A stretch of 64,000 bases of DNA. It comes from Luteolibacter luteus (GTDB lineage: Bacteria > Verrucomicrobiota > Verrucomicrobiia > Verrucomicrobiales > Akkermansiaceae). A program made the translations under genes and the position numbers. Shown in pieces: positions 44,738 to 54,861 of this stretch (the first letter of the stretch is position 1; the number at the start of each line of letters is the position of its first letter). The notes under the pieces are model-generated. The model saw only the letters and a list, made by a program, of their open reading frames with translations. It searched no databases and was not told the origin of the DNA. The stretch is from assembly GCF_012913485.1 (NCBI RefSeq), contig NZ_CP051774.1, positions 1,798,001 to 1,862,000 on the forward strand. Reading direction: 5' to 3'.

Positions 44738-45631
44738 ATGAGCGTGACCTTTGGAGCCAGCACCTGGCTGTGGACCTCCCCCTTTTCTTCGGACCAGGGT
44801 GAGTTGCTGCGCAGCATTTCCCGTCTCGGATTCGACGCCGTCGAACTGCCGATCGAAGATCCCGATCTTGTCGACCCCGCCAAGATCCGTCCAATCCTGG
44901 AGGAGACGGGACTCACCCCCTACCTCTGCGGTGCCTTCGGCCCCGGCCGGGATCTTACCAATCCGGACGCCTCGGTGCGCGCGAATACCCGCGCCTACCT
45001 TTCCAGGCTGATGGACCTCGCTGAAGGACTCGGCGTGCCCTTCATTGCCGGCCCGATGTACGCTCAGGTCGGCAAGGCCCGCCAACTCTCCCCGGAAGAT
45101 CGGAAGCGCGAATGGGACCTCGCCGCCACCGAACTCCGCACCGTAGCCGAAGAAGCCGGAAACCGCGGCCTGAAGCTGGCCCTCGAGGCGATCAACCGCT
45201 TCGAGAGCGATCTGGTCAACACCACCGCCGACACCATCCGCCTCGTCCGCTCCATCGACCATCCGTCTGCCAAGGCCATGATCGACACTTTCCACATGAC
45301 GATCGAGGAGGCCGACATCGGTGCTGCCATCCGCCACGCCGGAGATGATCTCATCCACGTGCAGGTGAGTGAAAACCACCGCGGCGTGACCGGCACCGGC
45401 CTGACCCCGTGGCAGGACTTCCGCGATGCCCTGAGCCACATCGGCTACAAGGGTGCCGTGGTCATCGAATCCTTTACCCCGGACAACCGCGATCTCGCCG
45501 GCGCCGTCTGCATCTGGAAGCGCTTCACTGCCACCCAGGACGAATTCGCCGCCCGCGGCCTCGCTTTCCTCCGCGATCTCTTCGACCAACCCGCTCCCGC
45601 GAAAATCCAAGCGCTGGCCGGTGCCCATTGA
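44738..45631 (+). CDS. Sugar phosphate isomerase/epimerase (D-tagatose 3-epimerase-like)
   Basis: 297 residues from the ATG at 44738, with a GAGG 7 bases upstream (TTGAGGCAAATC-ATG). A TIM-barrel of the AP endonuclease 2/epimerase family: FGASTWLWTSPF at the start, FDAVELPIEDP, LALEAINRFES (metal-site Glu), AMIDTFHMTIEE (Asp and His), HVQVSENHRG and VVIESFTPD (final Glu). This set of metal ligands is typical of ketose 3-epimerases (psicose/tagatose). It is followed 58 bases later by a Gfo/Idh/MocA oxidoreductase on the same strand. Confidence 0.87.
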   Translation: MSVTFGASTWLWTSPFSSDQGELLRSISRLGFDAVELPIEDPDLVDPAKIRPILEETGLTPYLCGAFGPGRDLTNPDASVRANTRAYLSRLMDLAEGLGVPFIAGPMYAQVGKARQLSPEDRKREWDLAATELRTVAEEAGNRGLKLALEAINRFESDLVNTTADTIRLVRSIDHPSAKAMIDTFHMTIEEADIGAAIRHAGDDLIHVQVSENHRGVTGTGLTPWQDFRDALSHIGYKGAVVIESFTPDNRDLAGAVCIWKRFTATQDEFAARGLAFLRDLFDQPAPAKIQALAGAH

Positions 45632-45689
45632 TCGGTCTTTCCATCCGCGATCCCTCTGCCCTATATTTTAGATCCGCTTTCTCGAACCC

Positions 45690-46814
45690 ATGAGTGACAT
45701 CAACATCGCCATCGTAGGCCTCGGCTTCGGAGCCGAATTCATTCCCATTTACCAGCGCCTGAAGGGTGTAAACATGTACGCCATTTGCCAACGCACCCAG
45801 TCCAAGCTGGACGAGGTCGGTGACAAATACGGCATCGCCAAGCGCTACACCTCCTACGACGACCTCCTCGCGGATCCCGAAGTTCACGCCGTCCACATCA
45901 ACTCCCCGATCCCGGACCACGGCCAGCAGTCGATCAAGGCCCTGAAAGCCGGCAAGCACGTGGCCTGCACCGTGCCGATGGCCACCAGCCTCGATGAATG
46001 CAAGCAGATCATCGATCTCTGCAAGGAGACCGGCCTGAAGTACATGATGATGGAGACCGTGGTATATGCCCGCGAGTTCCTCTTCATGAAGGAACTCTAT
46101 GAGAAGGGCGAACTCGGCAAGGTCCAGTTCCTCCGTGCCACTCACCAGCAGGACATGGAAGGATGGCCCGGCTACTGGCCCGGCCTGCCGCCGATGTATT
46201 ACGCCACCCACTGCGTGGGCCCGATCCTCGGCCTGATGGGCAGCCAGGCGGAATACGTCTCCTGCTTCGGCTCCGGCACCATCGCGGAAGAGATGCACGC
46301 CTGCTACGGATCACCCTTCGCAATTGAGACCTGCCACATCAAGTTCAAGGACAGCGATCTGTCCGCGCAGGTTGTCCGCTCGCTCTTCGACGTCGCCCGC
46401 CAGTACCGCGAGTCCTTCGAAGTCTACGGCTCCAAGAAGTCCGTCGAGTGGCCGCTCATCGAGCACGACCCACTTGTTATCCACACCGCCAAGAAGCCCG
46501 AACCGGAAATCCCCGAGGAAGTCGAGTGCCCTGACTTCGCCCATTACCTGCCGGAAGAAATCCAGCTCTTCACGAAGGGCGGCGTCTACGGCGGCGAGAC
46601 TGGTGAGGAGCACCTCTCCTTCACCCAGGGCGCAGGCCACGGCGGCAGCCACCCGCATCTCGTCCACCAGTTCGTGAAGATGCTCCAGACCGGCCAGGAT
46701 TCTTATCCGAATGCCGTGCAGAGCGCGAACATCACCTGCACCGGCATCCTCGCCCACGAGTCCGCCCTCAAGGGTGGCGAGATCGTCCGCCTGCCGGAAT
46801 GGACGCTCAGCTAA
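45690..46814 (+). CDS. Gfo/Idh/MocA-family oxidoreductase
   Basis: 374 residues. A Rossmann NAD(P) domain ([34 protein letters not shown] with the EKP-like CTVPMA site) is followed by the GFO/IDH alpha/beta domain ([24 protein letters not shown]). The catalytic Lys of the EKP motif is replaced here by Val-Pro-Met, so chemistry may differ from typical members. It forms a likely two-gene sugar module with the epimerase just upstream and is followed by a strong terminator. Confidence 0.87.
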   Translation: MSDINIAIVGLGFGAEFIPIYQRLKGVNMYAICQRTQSKLDEVGDKYGIAKRYTSYDDLLADPEVHAVHINSPIPDHGQQSIKALKAGKHVACTVPMATSLDECKQIIDLCKETGLKYMMMETVVYAREFLFMKELYEKGELGKVQFLRATHQQDMEGWPGYWPGLPPMYYATHCVGPILGLMGSQAEYVSCFGSGTIAEEMHACYGSPFAIETCHIKFKDSDLSAQVVRSLFDVARQYRESFEVYGSKKSVEWPLIEHDPLVIHTAKKPEPEIPEEVECPDFAHYLPEEIQLFTKGGVYGGETGEEHLSFTQGAGHGGSHPHLVHQFVKMLQTGQDSYPNAVQSANITCTGILAHESALKGGEIVRLPEWTLS

Positions 46815-46847
46815 CGCACTTTCCAGGCTAGATTCGCATCAAGGAAG

Positions 46848-46879
46848 GGCACTCCGGAAACGGGGTGCCTTTTCCTTTT
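46848..46879 (+). terminator. Rho-independent terminator after the oxidoreductase gene
   Basis: Arms GGCACTCCG (46848-46856) and CGGGGTGCC (46861-46869) pair over 9 bases (one G-T) around a GAAA tetraloop and run into TTTTCCTTTT. Confidence 0.88.
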
Positions 46880-47010
46880 CGCTACAGTTTCCTAGGCGCC
46901 CAACAGAACAAAAGGGACATTTCCATCTATTTTTCGGGAATAACAAGACACCTGCCTCCAACAGCTTTCCATTTGTGCCTTCGGCGGACCTGTCTATCGT
47001 CCCGCTTACC

Positions 47011-47745
<735 letters not shown>

Positions 47746-47770
47746 AACACCGGTCATTCCTTCTTTCGGA

Positions 47771-47807
47771 AAAGCCCTGCCGGCATCTGCCTGGCAGGGC
47801 TTTTTCT
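47771..47807 (+). terminator. Rho-independent terminator after sodA
   Basis: Arms AAGCCCTGCC (47772-47781) and GGCAGGGCTT (47793-47802) pair over 10 bases with an 11-base loop and continue into TTTTTCTTTT, 26 bases after the sodA stop. Confidence 0.9.
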
Positions 47808-48140
47808 TTTCCCGAAACCCCGCTTCCGCGGCAGTAGAAGGCCTTGATCCTCTTGTGCGAAGTTTGCCGCCAAGATGACCGATACCAAGATGACCGATAA
47901 TACGCCAGTCACACATTTTTCGCGTCTTCGTCTCCACTGCCGCGTCGCCGAAGACGGTTTCAACTGCCAGGTCCTCTCGATTGGTCGTGGCCTGCAGAAT
48001 TTCCATTTTTTAACAGGGAGATCAGGCGGGAAAAACAGAGGTCCCCACCACCCGACCACCGCCCCGGGTGACAGGACCTCAGAAAATGACCGAAATTTTT
48101 TGTCCGTTTCCGTCCCCGCACGGACAGATGATCCCAGAAC
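47808..48140. other. 333-base intergenic region before the sigma-factor gene
   Basis: No convincing gene; a possible short frame here lacks any recognisable protein sequence. It holds a short direct repeat (AAGATGACCGATA twice near 47873-47902), the dispersed repeat at 48011-48029, and an inverted repeat GTCCGT...ACGGAC near 48103-48124 just ahead of the sigma-factor start, which could be a regulatory site. Confidence 0.5.
48011..48029. repeat. Dispersed repeat fragment matching 37585-37603
   Basis: TAACAGGGAGATCAGGCGG; 16 of 19 bases agree with the right half of the palindromic repeat at 37564-37603. The palindromic left half is missing here. Confidence 0.55.
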
Positions 48141-49826
48141 ATGCCGGAAAACGGTCCATCCGACGCTGAGCTCCTCGCCGATTGGCTGCGGAACCGCCAC
48201 GAGGCGGCCTTCCACGCCTTGGTGGCGCGCTATGCAGGCCTGGTGCATCAGGCAGGACTACGAACCACGGGCGACGACTCGCTCGCGGCCGAGGCCTCCC
48301 AACTGACTTTCATCACCCTCGCCCGGAAGGCGCGATCTCTCGCTTCCCGCAGCTCCCTCGCGGGGTGGCTGCACCTCACCGCCGTCATGCAGGCGAAGAA
48401 CCTCCTCCGCCAGCGGCTCCGCGAACACCGCAAACGCGAACTTCTGCGCACGCATATGGAAACCGATTCCCACGGCCCGACCGCCGATGCCTGGCGACGC
48501 ATGCAACCCGTGCTCGATGAAGCACTCGCCGCGCTTTCCTCCAAGGACCGCGAGGCCTTGCTGCTGCGCTTCTATCGCTCCCTCAGTGTCCGCGAGATCG
48601 CCGCGGCACTAGGGATCGCCACTGACGCCGCGCAGAAACGGCTTGATCGCGCGACCGAGCGCCTGCGCCACCAGCTTGCTCGCCGCGGCTGCCAGGTCGG
48701 CAGCTCCTTGGGAGCGATCATGATCGCCGGTTTCGGCGCGGATTCGCAGGCGGCCATCCCCTCCAGTTCGGTTCTCGCCTCGAAGGCCATCGCCGCTGCC
48801 ACCGGCAGCACAGCCAGCACACTCACTACCATTGGAATCATCATCATGACCAAGAAAGCCACCATTGCCGCCGGAGTCGCCGTGCTACTCGCAGGCGCCG
48901 CTGCCGTCACCTTCATCAGCCGCCAGGATGATCCGGCCAAGGCTGGAACCGATTCCGCCGCCGCCCAGAAGCCCTCGGCTCCCGCCCCGCCTGCGGGACA
49001 CTCAGCGGCAGATCCTGCAGCGGAGCGCGCAGCACGCAGCAAGCCTCGCGATCCAGCGGAGAATCCGGAATTCATCGCGAAGTACGGCGACGCTCGTACC
49101 AACCTCTCCAAGCACGTCGCGAACAACCTGATCAGCCTTCTGGAAGATGCCGTCGCCATGGGCGAAATGGTCACCTCCGGTGAGGCGGGCAATGCCTTTG
49201 GCGGTCCCCGCAACGGGTTGCGGATGAGCCTCGGCGGAGACCTCGTGGATAACCTCAAGCTCAGCGACGAACAGCAGGAGAAGGCCGGCGCGATCTACCG
49301 TGAGTATCAGAAACGCGAGATCGTGAAATCGAAGGAGACCATCGAGAAGCTCAAGAAAGACCCTACCGCCATCATGCAACTGATGCTGGCCAGCGATGCC
49401 CATTCCCGGGGTGCCATGACCCAGGAGGAATACGACGAGCTTCAGAAATCCAACGCGGAGAACTTGAAAGGGACCATCAATCCCCTCGATCGCGAGAACT
49501 TCCGCGGCGGCCAGCCGATGAAGGATGAAACCTTCCGCAGCGAGTTGTCGGCGATCCTTGAGCCCGAACAGGCCGAGACCTTTGGCAACGCGGCCACCGA
49601 ACAAGCGGCTAAAGCGGAAGATGACCGCACCATGAATGCCCTGCCCTCGATGGAACTCGAGAAGATGGACCAGACCGTCACCTCCGCCAAGAAGCTGACC
49701 GCCGGCATGAAGAGCATGATGGAAGGCATGGGCGGCCTGCAGGATCTGGGCCCCATCATGGAGCAACAGCGCAAGGCCCGCGAAGCCCAGCGCGCTGCTG
49801 AGACACAACAGCCACAGGGCGAATAA
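48141..49826 (+). CDS. ECF sigma factor fused to membrane-anchored C-terminal extension
   Basis: 561 residues. Residues 1-180 are a sigma-70 ECF core: region 2 (EAAFHALVARYAGLVHQAGL, AAEASQLTFITLARKA) and region 4 (LSSKDREALLLRFYRSLSVR, ALGIATDAAQKRLDRATERL). An Ala/Ser-rich linker leads to a membrane helix at about 239-258 (KKATIAAGVAVLLAGAAAVTFI). About 300 residues follow outside, with segments such as LKLSDEQQEKAGAIYREYQK and LSAILEPEQAETF that recall the LTxxQ motifs of Spy/CpxP-type sensors. The whole is in one frame with no internal stop. It may sense the periplasm directly, without a separate anti-sigma factor. Confidence 0.8.
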   Translation: MPENGPSDAELLADWLRNRHEAAFHALVARYAGLVHQAGLRTTGDDSLAAEASQLTFITLARKARSLASRSSLAGWLHLTAVMQAKNLLRQRLREHRKRELLRTHMETDSHGPTADAWRRMQPVLDEALAALSSKDREALLLRFYRSLSVREIAAALGIATDAAQKRLDRATERLRHQLARRGCQVGSSLGAIMIAGFGADSQAAIPSSSVLASKAIAAATGSTASTLTTIGIIIMTKKATIAAGVAVLLAGAAAVTFISRQDDPAKAGTDSAAAQKPSAPAPPAGHSAADPAAERAARSKPRDPAENPEFIAKYGDARTNLSKHVANNLISLLEDAVAMGEMVTSGEAGNAFGGPRNGLRMSLGGDLVDNLKLSDEQQEKAGAIYREYQKREIVKSKETIEKLKKDPTAIMQLMLASDAHSRGAMTQEEYDELQKSNAENLKGTINPLDRENFRGGQPMKDETFRSELSAILEPEQAETFGNAATEQAAKAEDDRTMNALPSMELEKMDQTVTSAKKLTAGMKSMMEGMGGLQDLGPIMEQQRKAREAQRAAETQQPQGE

Positions 49827-49895
49827 TAGCTAGCGGCACCAAGACCCGAGGGCGGCACGGCTGCCACCCTCGGGAAAAGGGTCCGGGAACCGAGG

Positions 49896-50435
49896 TTAGA
49901 CCAGTCCCAAGGACCTCAATCTTTCCTCCAAGCTCTCGACCGAACTCCAAGGCAGGATCGGCGAGTTCTTTCGCTCGTCCGGGGGATTCTTCTCCAACTG
50001 GTCCGACCACCCCCCGCAGCCTTCCAAGGGTAGCAGGGGCCGATGATGAAGCCATGCCAGGCACACTTCGGAGATGGTCCCGGCACGGCCGCCGATCACC
50101 AGGCAGGCATCTCCCGCCAAGGCCATCAGGAGATTGCGCGCATCGCCCATGCCACAAGGAATCAGCACCGTGCAGGGCCAGTTCTCCGTGTTGATATCGT
50201 CCGAGGGAATGATGCTCACCACGGTACCGCCTGCCGCGAGGGCTCGCTCCGCAGCCACCCGCGTCGCCGGACTCCCACAACCGCTCACCAAGGTAATCCC
50301 GAGCTTCGCGAACAATTCACCCGCAGCCGCAGCCAAATCATAAGCCTTCGACCCCGGCTCGGCACTACCAAGGACACAAACCTGAGGACGGCGCGGTTTC
50401 GCTTCGTTGGAAATAGTCATAGTTCGAGAACTCAT
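49896..50435 (-). CDS. LOG/TIGR00725-family protein
   Basis: 179 residues from the ATG at 50435, with AGGTGAGG directly before it. Rossmann-like fold with CVLGSAEPGSKAYDLAAAAG, LVSGCGSP, IPCGMGDARNLLMALAGDACLVIGGRAGTISEVCLAW; the GGxGTxxE motif of the LOG (cytokinin riboside monophosphate phosphoribohydrolase) group appears as GGRAGTISE. Likely a nucleotide-binding/phosphoribohydrolase-type protein; exact substrate unknown. Confidence 0.8.
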   Translation of the reverse strand: MSSRTMTISNEAKPRRPQVCVLGSAEPGSKAYDLAAAAGELFAKLGITLVSGCGSPATRVAAERALAAGGTVVSIIPSDDINTENWPCTVLIPCGMGDARNLLMALAGDACLVIGGRAGTISEVCLAWLHHRPLLPLEGCGGWSDQLEKNPPDERKNSPILPWSSVESLEERLRSLGLV

Positions 50436-50484
50436 CCTCACCTGATGAGGAGGCTCCCGTATATGCTACGAATGGAGCATTGTC

Positions 50485-50760
50485 TCAACGCTCGATCGTG
50501 AACCCCTTCACCCCTTCAAGCGGCGGGATGTTCTTCACGTGCATGCTCTTGATGTTGTGGGAAAGCGGAGACTCCTCGGCGATCTCCTTGAGAAAGGCCT
50601 CCACCTCTTCGCGTTCGCCCATCACTTCAAGCTCCACGGTGCCATCCGGCAGATTCTTCACCGTTCCGCAAACCTCGAAACCTTTTGAAAGGTCTTTCGT
50701 GGTATAGCGGAATCCAACGCCTTGGACTCGGCCTTCGAAGATAACACGGCGGGCAATCAC
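50485..50760 (-). CDS. acyP: Acylphosphatase
   Basis: 91 residues, GTG start. Small ferredoxin-like fold enzyme hydrolysing acyl phosphates. Catalytic loop GRVQGVGFRY (Arg) and CGTVKNLPDGTVEL (Asn) are both intact. Its start codon overlaps the stop of marC by 4 bases, so the two are coupled. Confidence 0.94.
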   Translation of the reverse strand: MIARRVIFEGRVQGVGFRYTTKDLSKGFEVCGTVKNLPDGTVELEVMGEREEVEAFLKEIAEESPLSHNIKSMHVKNIPPLEGVKGFTIER

Positions 50761-51350
50761 GGGGTTGATGATGCGCTGTAGTTCGATACCCCATCAAGGA
50801 ACATTTGAACCGCTACCAGGATCAGCAACAGGCCCATCAGCCGCTCGAGAGCCCGCGTCCCTTTCGATCCCACGAGCCGCAGGAGCGCCGGAGATAGCAA
50901 AAGGATCACCGCCGAGGCCAGCCAGGCACCGGTCACCGCAAGCGCAATCGCCCCGATCTCCCCGGGGTACTTCGAGGCAGTCAACAAAATCAGCGCGATG
51001 CTCGAGGGCCCTGCCATCATCGGCACCGCCAGCGGCACGATGAAGGGCTCCTCATCCCCCGTCTCGCCCAGCACCGAACGAGCGGGAAACACCATGCCCA
51101 GCGCGATCAGGAAAAGCAGGATCCCACCCGAAATACTGAGAGCCTCCGGCCTCACCCCAAGAAAGCCCAACAGATGCTTCCCCGCCAACAGGAAGCCCAG
51201 CAGGATCAGCAAGGCAAAGAGCAACTCCCGGATCAGCACCGGCCGTCGCCGGTGCTCCGGAACCTTGGAAAGTACCGCATGGAAAATCGCCGCGTTCCCG
51301 AAAGGATCGAGAACCAGAAAAAGGGTTACGGCCAGCGGCAGGAGATTCAT
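50757..51350 (-). CDS. MarC-family integral membrane protein
   Basis: 197 residues from the ATG at 51350. Six membrane helices; family segments TLFLVLDPFGNAAIFHAVL, ISGGILLFLIALGMVF, PLAVPMMAGPSSIALILL and TRALERLMGLLLILVAVQMFLDG. Function of MarC proteins is unknown (not the multidrug regulator role first suggested). It is upstream of, and coupled to, the acylphosphatase gene. Confidence 0.92.
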   Translation of the reverse strand: MNLLPLAVTLFLVLDPFGNAAIFHAVLSKVPEHRRRPVLIRELLFALLILLGFLLAGKHLLGFLGVRPEALSISGGILLFLIALGMVFPARSVLGETGDEEPFIVPLAVPMMAGPSSIALILLTASKYPGEIGAIALAVTGAWLASAVILLLSPALLRLVGSKGTRALERLMGLLLILVAVQMFLDGVSNYSASSTP

Positions 51351-51503
51351 GGGACGCCACCCGCATTTCAGCTGTGCCGGGATCCTTTGGCTAGCCCGGA
51401 CCTTTACCACGGTCGAAGCATTGGGAAATCGGCTTCAAGATTGCCGGTATCTTCTTGCGGATGATGATATGCCTTCCTCACCTGAACCTCCGTCAGTTAG
51501 CAA

Positions 51504-53015
51504 ATGACGTCCTCTATTCGCCTCATCGTCCTTGCCGCCACGGTGCTTCTCGGCGCCTGCACCGGCTTGCCGAAAACCGAAGGCCGGGCGAGGTCCCACG
51601 CGATCCCCGCAAGGGCGGGAACGGAACTCGATCGGGTGGCAGTGTCCTTCGCGGCTGCCCACCCTCGCAGCTCCGGGTTTCACCCGCTCGGGAAAGGGAG
51701 CGACGCCCTCGACGCGCGACTTGGTCTTGCCGGAGTGGCGGAACAGACGCTGGATGTGCAGTATTACATCTGGCGCAATGACGACTCCGGCCGAAAGGTC
51801 CTCGCCAGCCTCAAGGCTGCCGCGGCGCGTGGCGTGCGCGTTCGTATCCTCATCGATGATCTCGGCACCTCCGCCGATGACAACATTCTGCTGGCGATCG
51901 ATAGCCATCCAGGCGTCGAAGTGCGCCTTTTCAATCCCATCGCAAGCCGTTCCGCGCGTTTGCTAGGCACCGTCTTCGACTTCGGACGGGTGAACCGGCG
52001 GATGCACAACAAAGCATTCGTCGCTGACAACCGGATCGCGATCATCGGCGGCCGCAATATCGGAGACGAATACTTCGACGCACACGGTCAGACGAACTTC
52101 GCCGATTTCGACGTGGCCGCCATAGGTCCCGTCGTCCGTGAGGTTTCCGCATCCTTCGACGAATACTGGAATTCCTCCTCTTCCATCGACATCGCCACCC
52201 TCACTCGGAGAGTCGCCAAGCCAGAGCATCAAGCGGCGCTCCTTGCTGCTCTTCCCAAGGCGGATTCCGGCAAGAACTTCACCCGCAAGCTCCGACGTGG
52301 TGAAGTGCGCTTCTTCCCTGGCCGGGCAACCGTCGTGGCAGATGATCCCGCCAAAGTCCGAGCCAGCGCGCATGCCACTGAAACCCACCTGGCCCCGAAA
52401 CTGCGCGAGCTCACGGGTGTGACCCGGAGGGAGATGCTGATCGTTTCTCCTTATTTCGTTCCGGGAAAGGCAGGCGTCGCGGAACTCGTCCGCCTCCGCA
52501 GTCGTGGTGTGAGGGTGGTGATCCTCACCAACTCCCTCGCCTCCACCGACGTGGCGGCCGTGCATTCGGCCTATAAGAAATACCGCAAACCGATGCTGCG
52601 CGCTGGAGTGGAACTTTACGAAAACAAGCCATCCGGCACTTGGGAACGGAATGCACCGCATCATTTCGGCGGCAGTAGTCCCAGCAGCGATGCCAGCCTG
52701 CACGCGAAGACTTTCACCTTCGACCGAAGCAGGATGTTCGTGGGATCGATGAATCTCGACCCGCGGTCTATCCGTTTGAATACCGAGATCGGGATCCTTC
52801 TCGAGTCCCCCGAACTGGCTGCCAGCTTCACCAATATCGTGCTCAAGGAACTGGATCAAAACGCCTACCGTCTGGCCTTGGAAGGCGAGAGGATCATCTG
52901 GATCTCAAACGAGAACGGGAAAGAAGTGCGTTTCTTCCACGATCCACGGACCACGGCATGGCAGCGCTTGACCGTGCGTTTTCTGGGCTTGCTCCCCATC
53001 GAGGGGCAGCTCTAA
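51504..53015 (+). CDS. Phospholipase D-family lipoprotein (cardiolipin synthase-like)
   Basis: 503 residues. Lipobox LLGAC gives a lipidated Cys near residue 19. Two HKD motifs are complete: HNKAFVADNRIAIIGGRNIGDEYFD and HAKTFTFDRSRMFVGSMNLDPRS. This pairing is found in ClsC/YmdC-type cardiolipin synthases and PLD-like phosphodiesterases. As a lipoprotein it faces the periplasm, where it could exchange phosphatidyl groups. Confidence 0.88.
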   Translation: MTSSIRLIVLAATVLLGACTGLPKTEGRARSHAIPARAGTELDRVAVSFAAAHPRSSGFHPLGKGSDALDARLGLAGVAEQTLDVQYYIWRNDDSGRKVLASLKAAAARGVRVRILIDDLGTSADDNILLAIDSHPGVEVRLFNPIASRSARLLGTVFDFGRVNRRMHNKAFVADNRIAIIGGRNIGDEYFDAHGQTNFADFDVAAIGPVVREVSASFDEYWNSSSSIDIATLTRRVAKPEHQAALLAALPKADSGKNFTRKLRRGEVRFFPGRATVVADDPAKVRASAHATETHLAPKLRELTGVTRREMLIVSPYFVPGKAGVAELVRLRSRGVRVVILTNSLASTDVAAVHSAYKKYRKPMLRAGVELYENKPSGTWERNAPHHFGGSSPSSDASLHAKTFTFDRSRMFVGSMNLDPRSIRLNTEIGILLESPELAASFTNIVLKELDQNAYRLALEGERIIWISNENGKEVRFFHDPRTTAWQRLTVRFLGLLPIEGQL

Positions 53016-53022
53016 CCAAGTA

Positions 53023-53568
53023 TTACCGCCGTTCGCCCTTGGGATCGGGATCTCCCCTTTGCGGAACGGAGGGCAATCCGGAAGCGGCATCCTTGAGCCT
53101 CCGGATGGAGTTCCGCTCGATGGTCACGTTCATCTCCCGGCCTCGCAGCGGATGAATCGAGCGGAGATAATTGAGATCGCTCACATCCAGCTCCTGCCAG
53201 CGGTAGCGGAACAAATTCAGGTGTCCTTCCGAAACGATCACCTTCTGCTCCGACCCGCCCGAGCGCAATGTCACCTCAAAGTCCGGCGGCAAGCGGCCGA
53301 GATCATCGACAAAGTTCACTTCCGTCCTCAGAGGGCCGCCATAAAGGAGGACCAGGGCCAGCAGAAGGAACAACCAGATCGAGCGGGCCGGTCCGCGCTT
53401 GCGACCGGGCACCGGGGGAGGCAACGGCTGCCGTTGTTGCGGCAGAGGCGGCGGTTCAATGAAGGGCGGCTCGGGATTCACTCGCACCAAGGGTAATGGG
53501 TCTAGCGGCGGGCTCTCTCGGAACAATGACGGCTTTTGTCTCCTGAATCCCGCCGTGCTTCCACCCAT
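53023..53568 (-). CDS. Proline-rich single-pass membrane protein, unknown
   Basis: 181 residues. A proline-rich N-terminus (PEPPFIEPPPLPQQRQPLPP) lies in the cytoplasm, one membrane helix at about 65-79 (SIWLFLLLALVLLYG), and a roughly 100-residue outside domain. No family recognised. It lies 2 bases after the stop of the next upstream gene on this strand, so it is part of a three-gene set (55458 to 53023). Confidence 0.65.
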   Translation of the reverse strand: MGGSTAGFRRQKPSLFRESPPLDPLPLVRVNPEPPFIEPPPLPQQRQPLPPPVPGRKRGPARSIWLFLLLALVLLYGGPLRTEVNFVDDLGRLPPDFEVTLRSGGSEQKVIVSEGHLNLFRYRWQELDVSDLNYLRSIHPLRGREMNVTIERNSIRRLKDAASGLPSVPQRGDPDPKGERR

Positions 53569-53570
53569 GG

Positions 53571-54857
53571 CTACTTCGTTAAAAGTGTCGCGTGATCCCT
53601 TGATGAAGCATTGATGAATCGTACCACATCCGGCGCGACTTTCACGACTCCCACGAAGCGGTTCTCCGGCGTAGCCACGATCTCACCTGGCGCAGGATCC
53701 TTCTCGCTGCCAGCCAAGGCCGAGGTCATGGAGCAGGCTGCCTTGATGAACTCATCCGCACCCGCCTCGGACTCGAAGCGGATATCCCAAAGCAAATGGA
53801 CATCTGCATCGCTAGTGGCGTGGAGACGGTAGCGGTCACCCACCCAGTTTCCTGCCAGCTTCGGGAACTCCTCCCCCAGCGGTTCCATCCAGAGACTCAG
53901 GCCGAGCATGCCGGCGGATTCTTCCAAGAGTACATTGCCGGGGGTCGCGGGAGGCTCCGGCGCCTTGGCAACCATACCCTCGTGCTCCGGAAAGAGATCG
54001 GCGCTGATCGTCGGAGGCTTGTGGAGGAAGGACAGGAGCTCCTCCTGATCCATCAGTCGCTCCGCCCGGGGCAGGCCGAGCACGGCGGGAAAGGTCGCGA
54101 TCCCCCGTACATAAGCAGGCAGGTTCGCCATCAATTCGCGGGCGTCGGCATTCTCCTGCGCCCCGGTGAAGCCGTTGGCCAAGGCCTGGCGGGCAAGAAA
54201 GCGATTCTCGACCGCCATCGCGGCACCATGGTTCAGAGCTTCCCGCGCGATCGCAGCCTCATCTCCCGGCCATCCGGGCGGCGGCGGATTGTTCTGATGA
54301 ATCAGGATGCGGCCCAAGGCGCGGATCAGGGCTGCTTGATCGGGCACCGACTTCTCATCGAAGCGATCCGTTACCCAGCCCTCTCCGGTCAGTTCATCGA
54401 ACCAGGAGCGAGCACCGACCGACTTCGTGGCAGCGAGCTGCGCGGCGAAACGGTCGTCGGAATTCAGCAATCCCATCATCACCCAAGCTTGCTGCCGGGA
54501 ATCAAGGCCGTGAGGCCCATATCGCGCCTCAATCGAGGCGATGATCCGGTCGCGAAGCTCTTCACCCGCGATCTTATGGACCTTCGGGTTGCTCTGGAAA
54601 TTCATCTGGAGCGCTTCCTCAACAAAGCTGATCGTCGCCGGGTCCACGTGAAGTTCTCCGCCGCCTTGAGCGAGCGAGCGGAGGCTCTCGTTTTCCCGGC
54701 GCAGCATCTCGATCTCGTTTTCGAGAGCAACGATCTTGCCTTCGGCATCCTCGCCACCTGCCCGGGGAGCCGACGCGCGCCAATGCATGCCTTGGATCAA
54801 GCCGGCTGCGCCAATGGCACCACCGAGCAGCCAAGGGAGAACCTTCTCCGGACGCAT
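53571..54857 (-). CDS. Membrane-anchored helical protein, unknown
   Basis: 428 residues from the ATG at 54857. An N-terminal anchor (VLPWLLGGAIGAAGLIQGMHW) is followed by a coiled coil (EGKIVALENEIEMLRRENES) and a mostly helical domain of about 340 residues. No family recognised. It follows the upstream gene by 4 bases. Confidence 0.7.
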   Translation of the reverse strand: MRPEKVLPWLLGGAIGAAGLIQGMHWRASAPRAGGEDAEGKIVALENEIEMLRRENESLRSLAQGGGELHVDPATISFVEEALQMNFQSNPKVHKIAGEELRDRIIASIEARYGPHGLDSRQQAWVMMGLLNSDDRFAAQLAATKSVGARSWFDELTGEGWVTDRFDEKSVPDQAALIRALGRILIHQNNPPPPGWPGDEAAIAREALNHGAAMAVENRFLARQALANGFTGAQENADARELMANLPAYVRGIATFPAVLGLPRAERLMDQEELLSFLHKPPTISADLFPEHEGMVAKAPEPPATPGNVLLEESAGMLGLSLWMEPLGEEFPKLAGNWVGDRYRLHATSDADVHLLWDIRFESEAGADEFIKAACSMTSALAGSEKDPAPGEIVATPENRFVGVVKVAPDVVRFINASSRDHATLLTK

Positions 54858-54861
54858 GGGC

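Noticed and set aside
47875-48140. A short protein upstream of the sigma factor (MTDTKMTDNTPVTHF start)
   Set aside because: It would run on in another frame into the sigma-factor gene, covers a dispersed repeat and has no conserved sequence.
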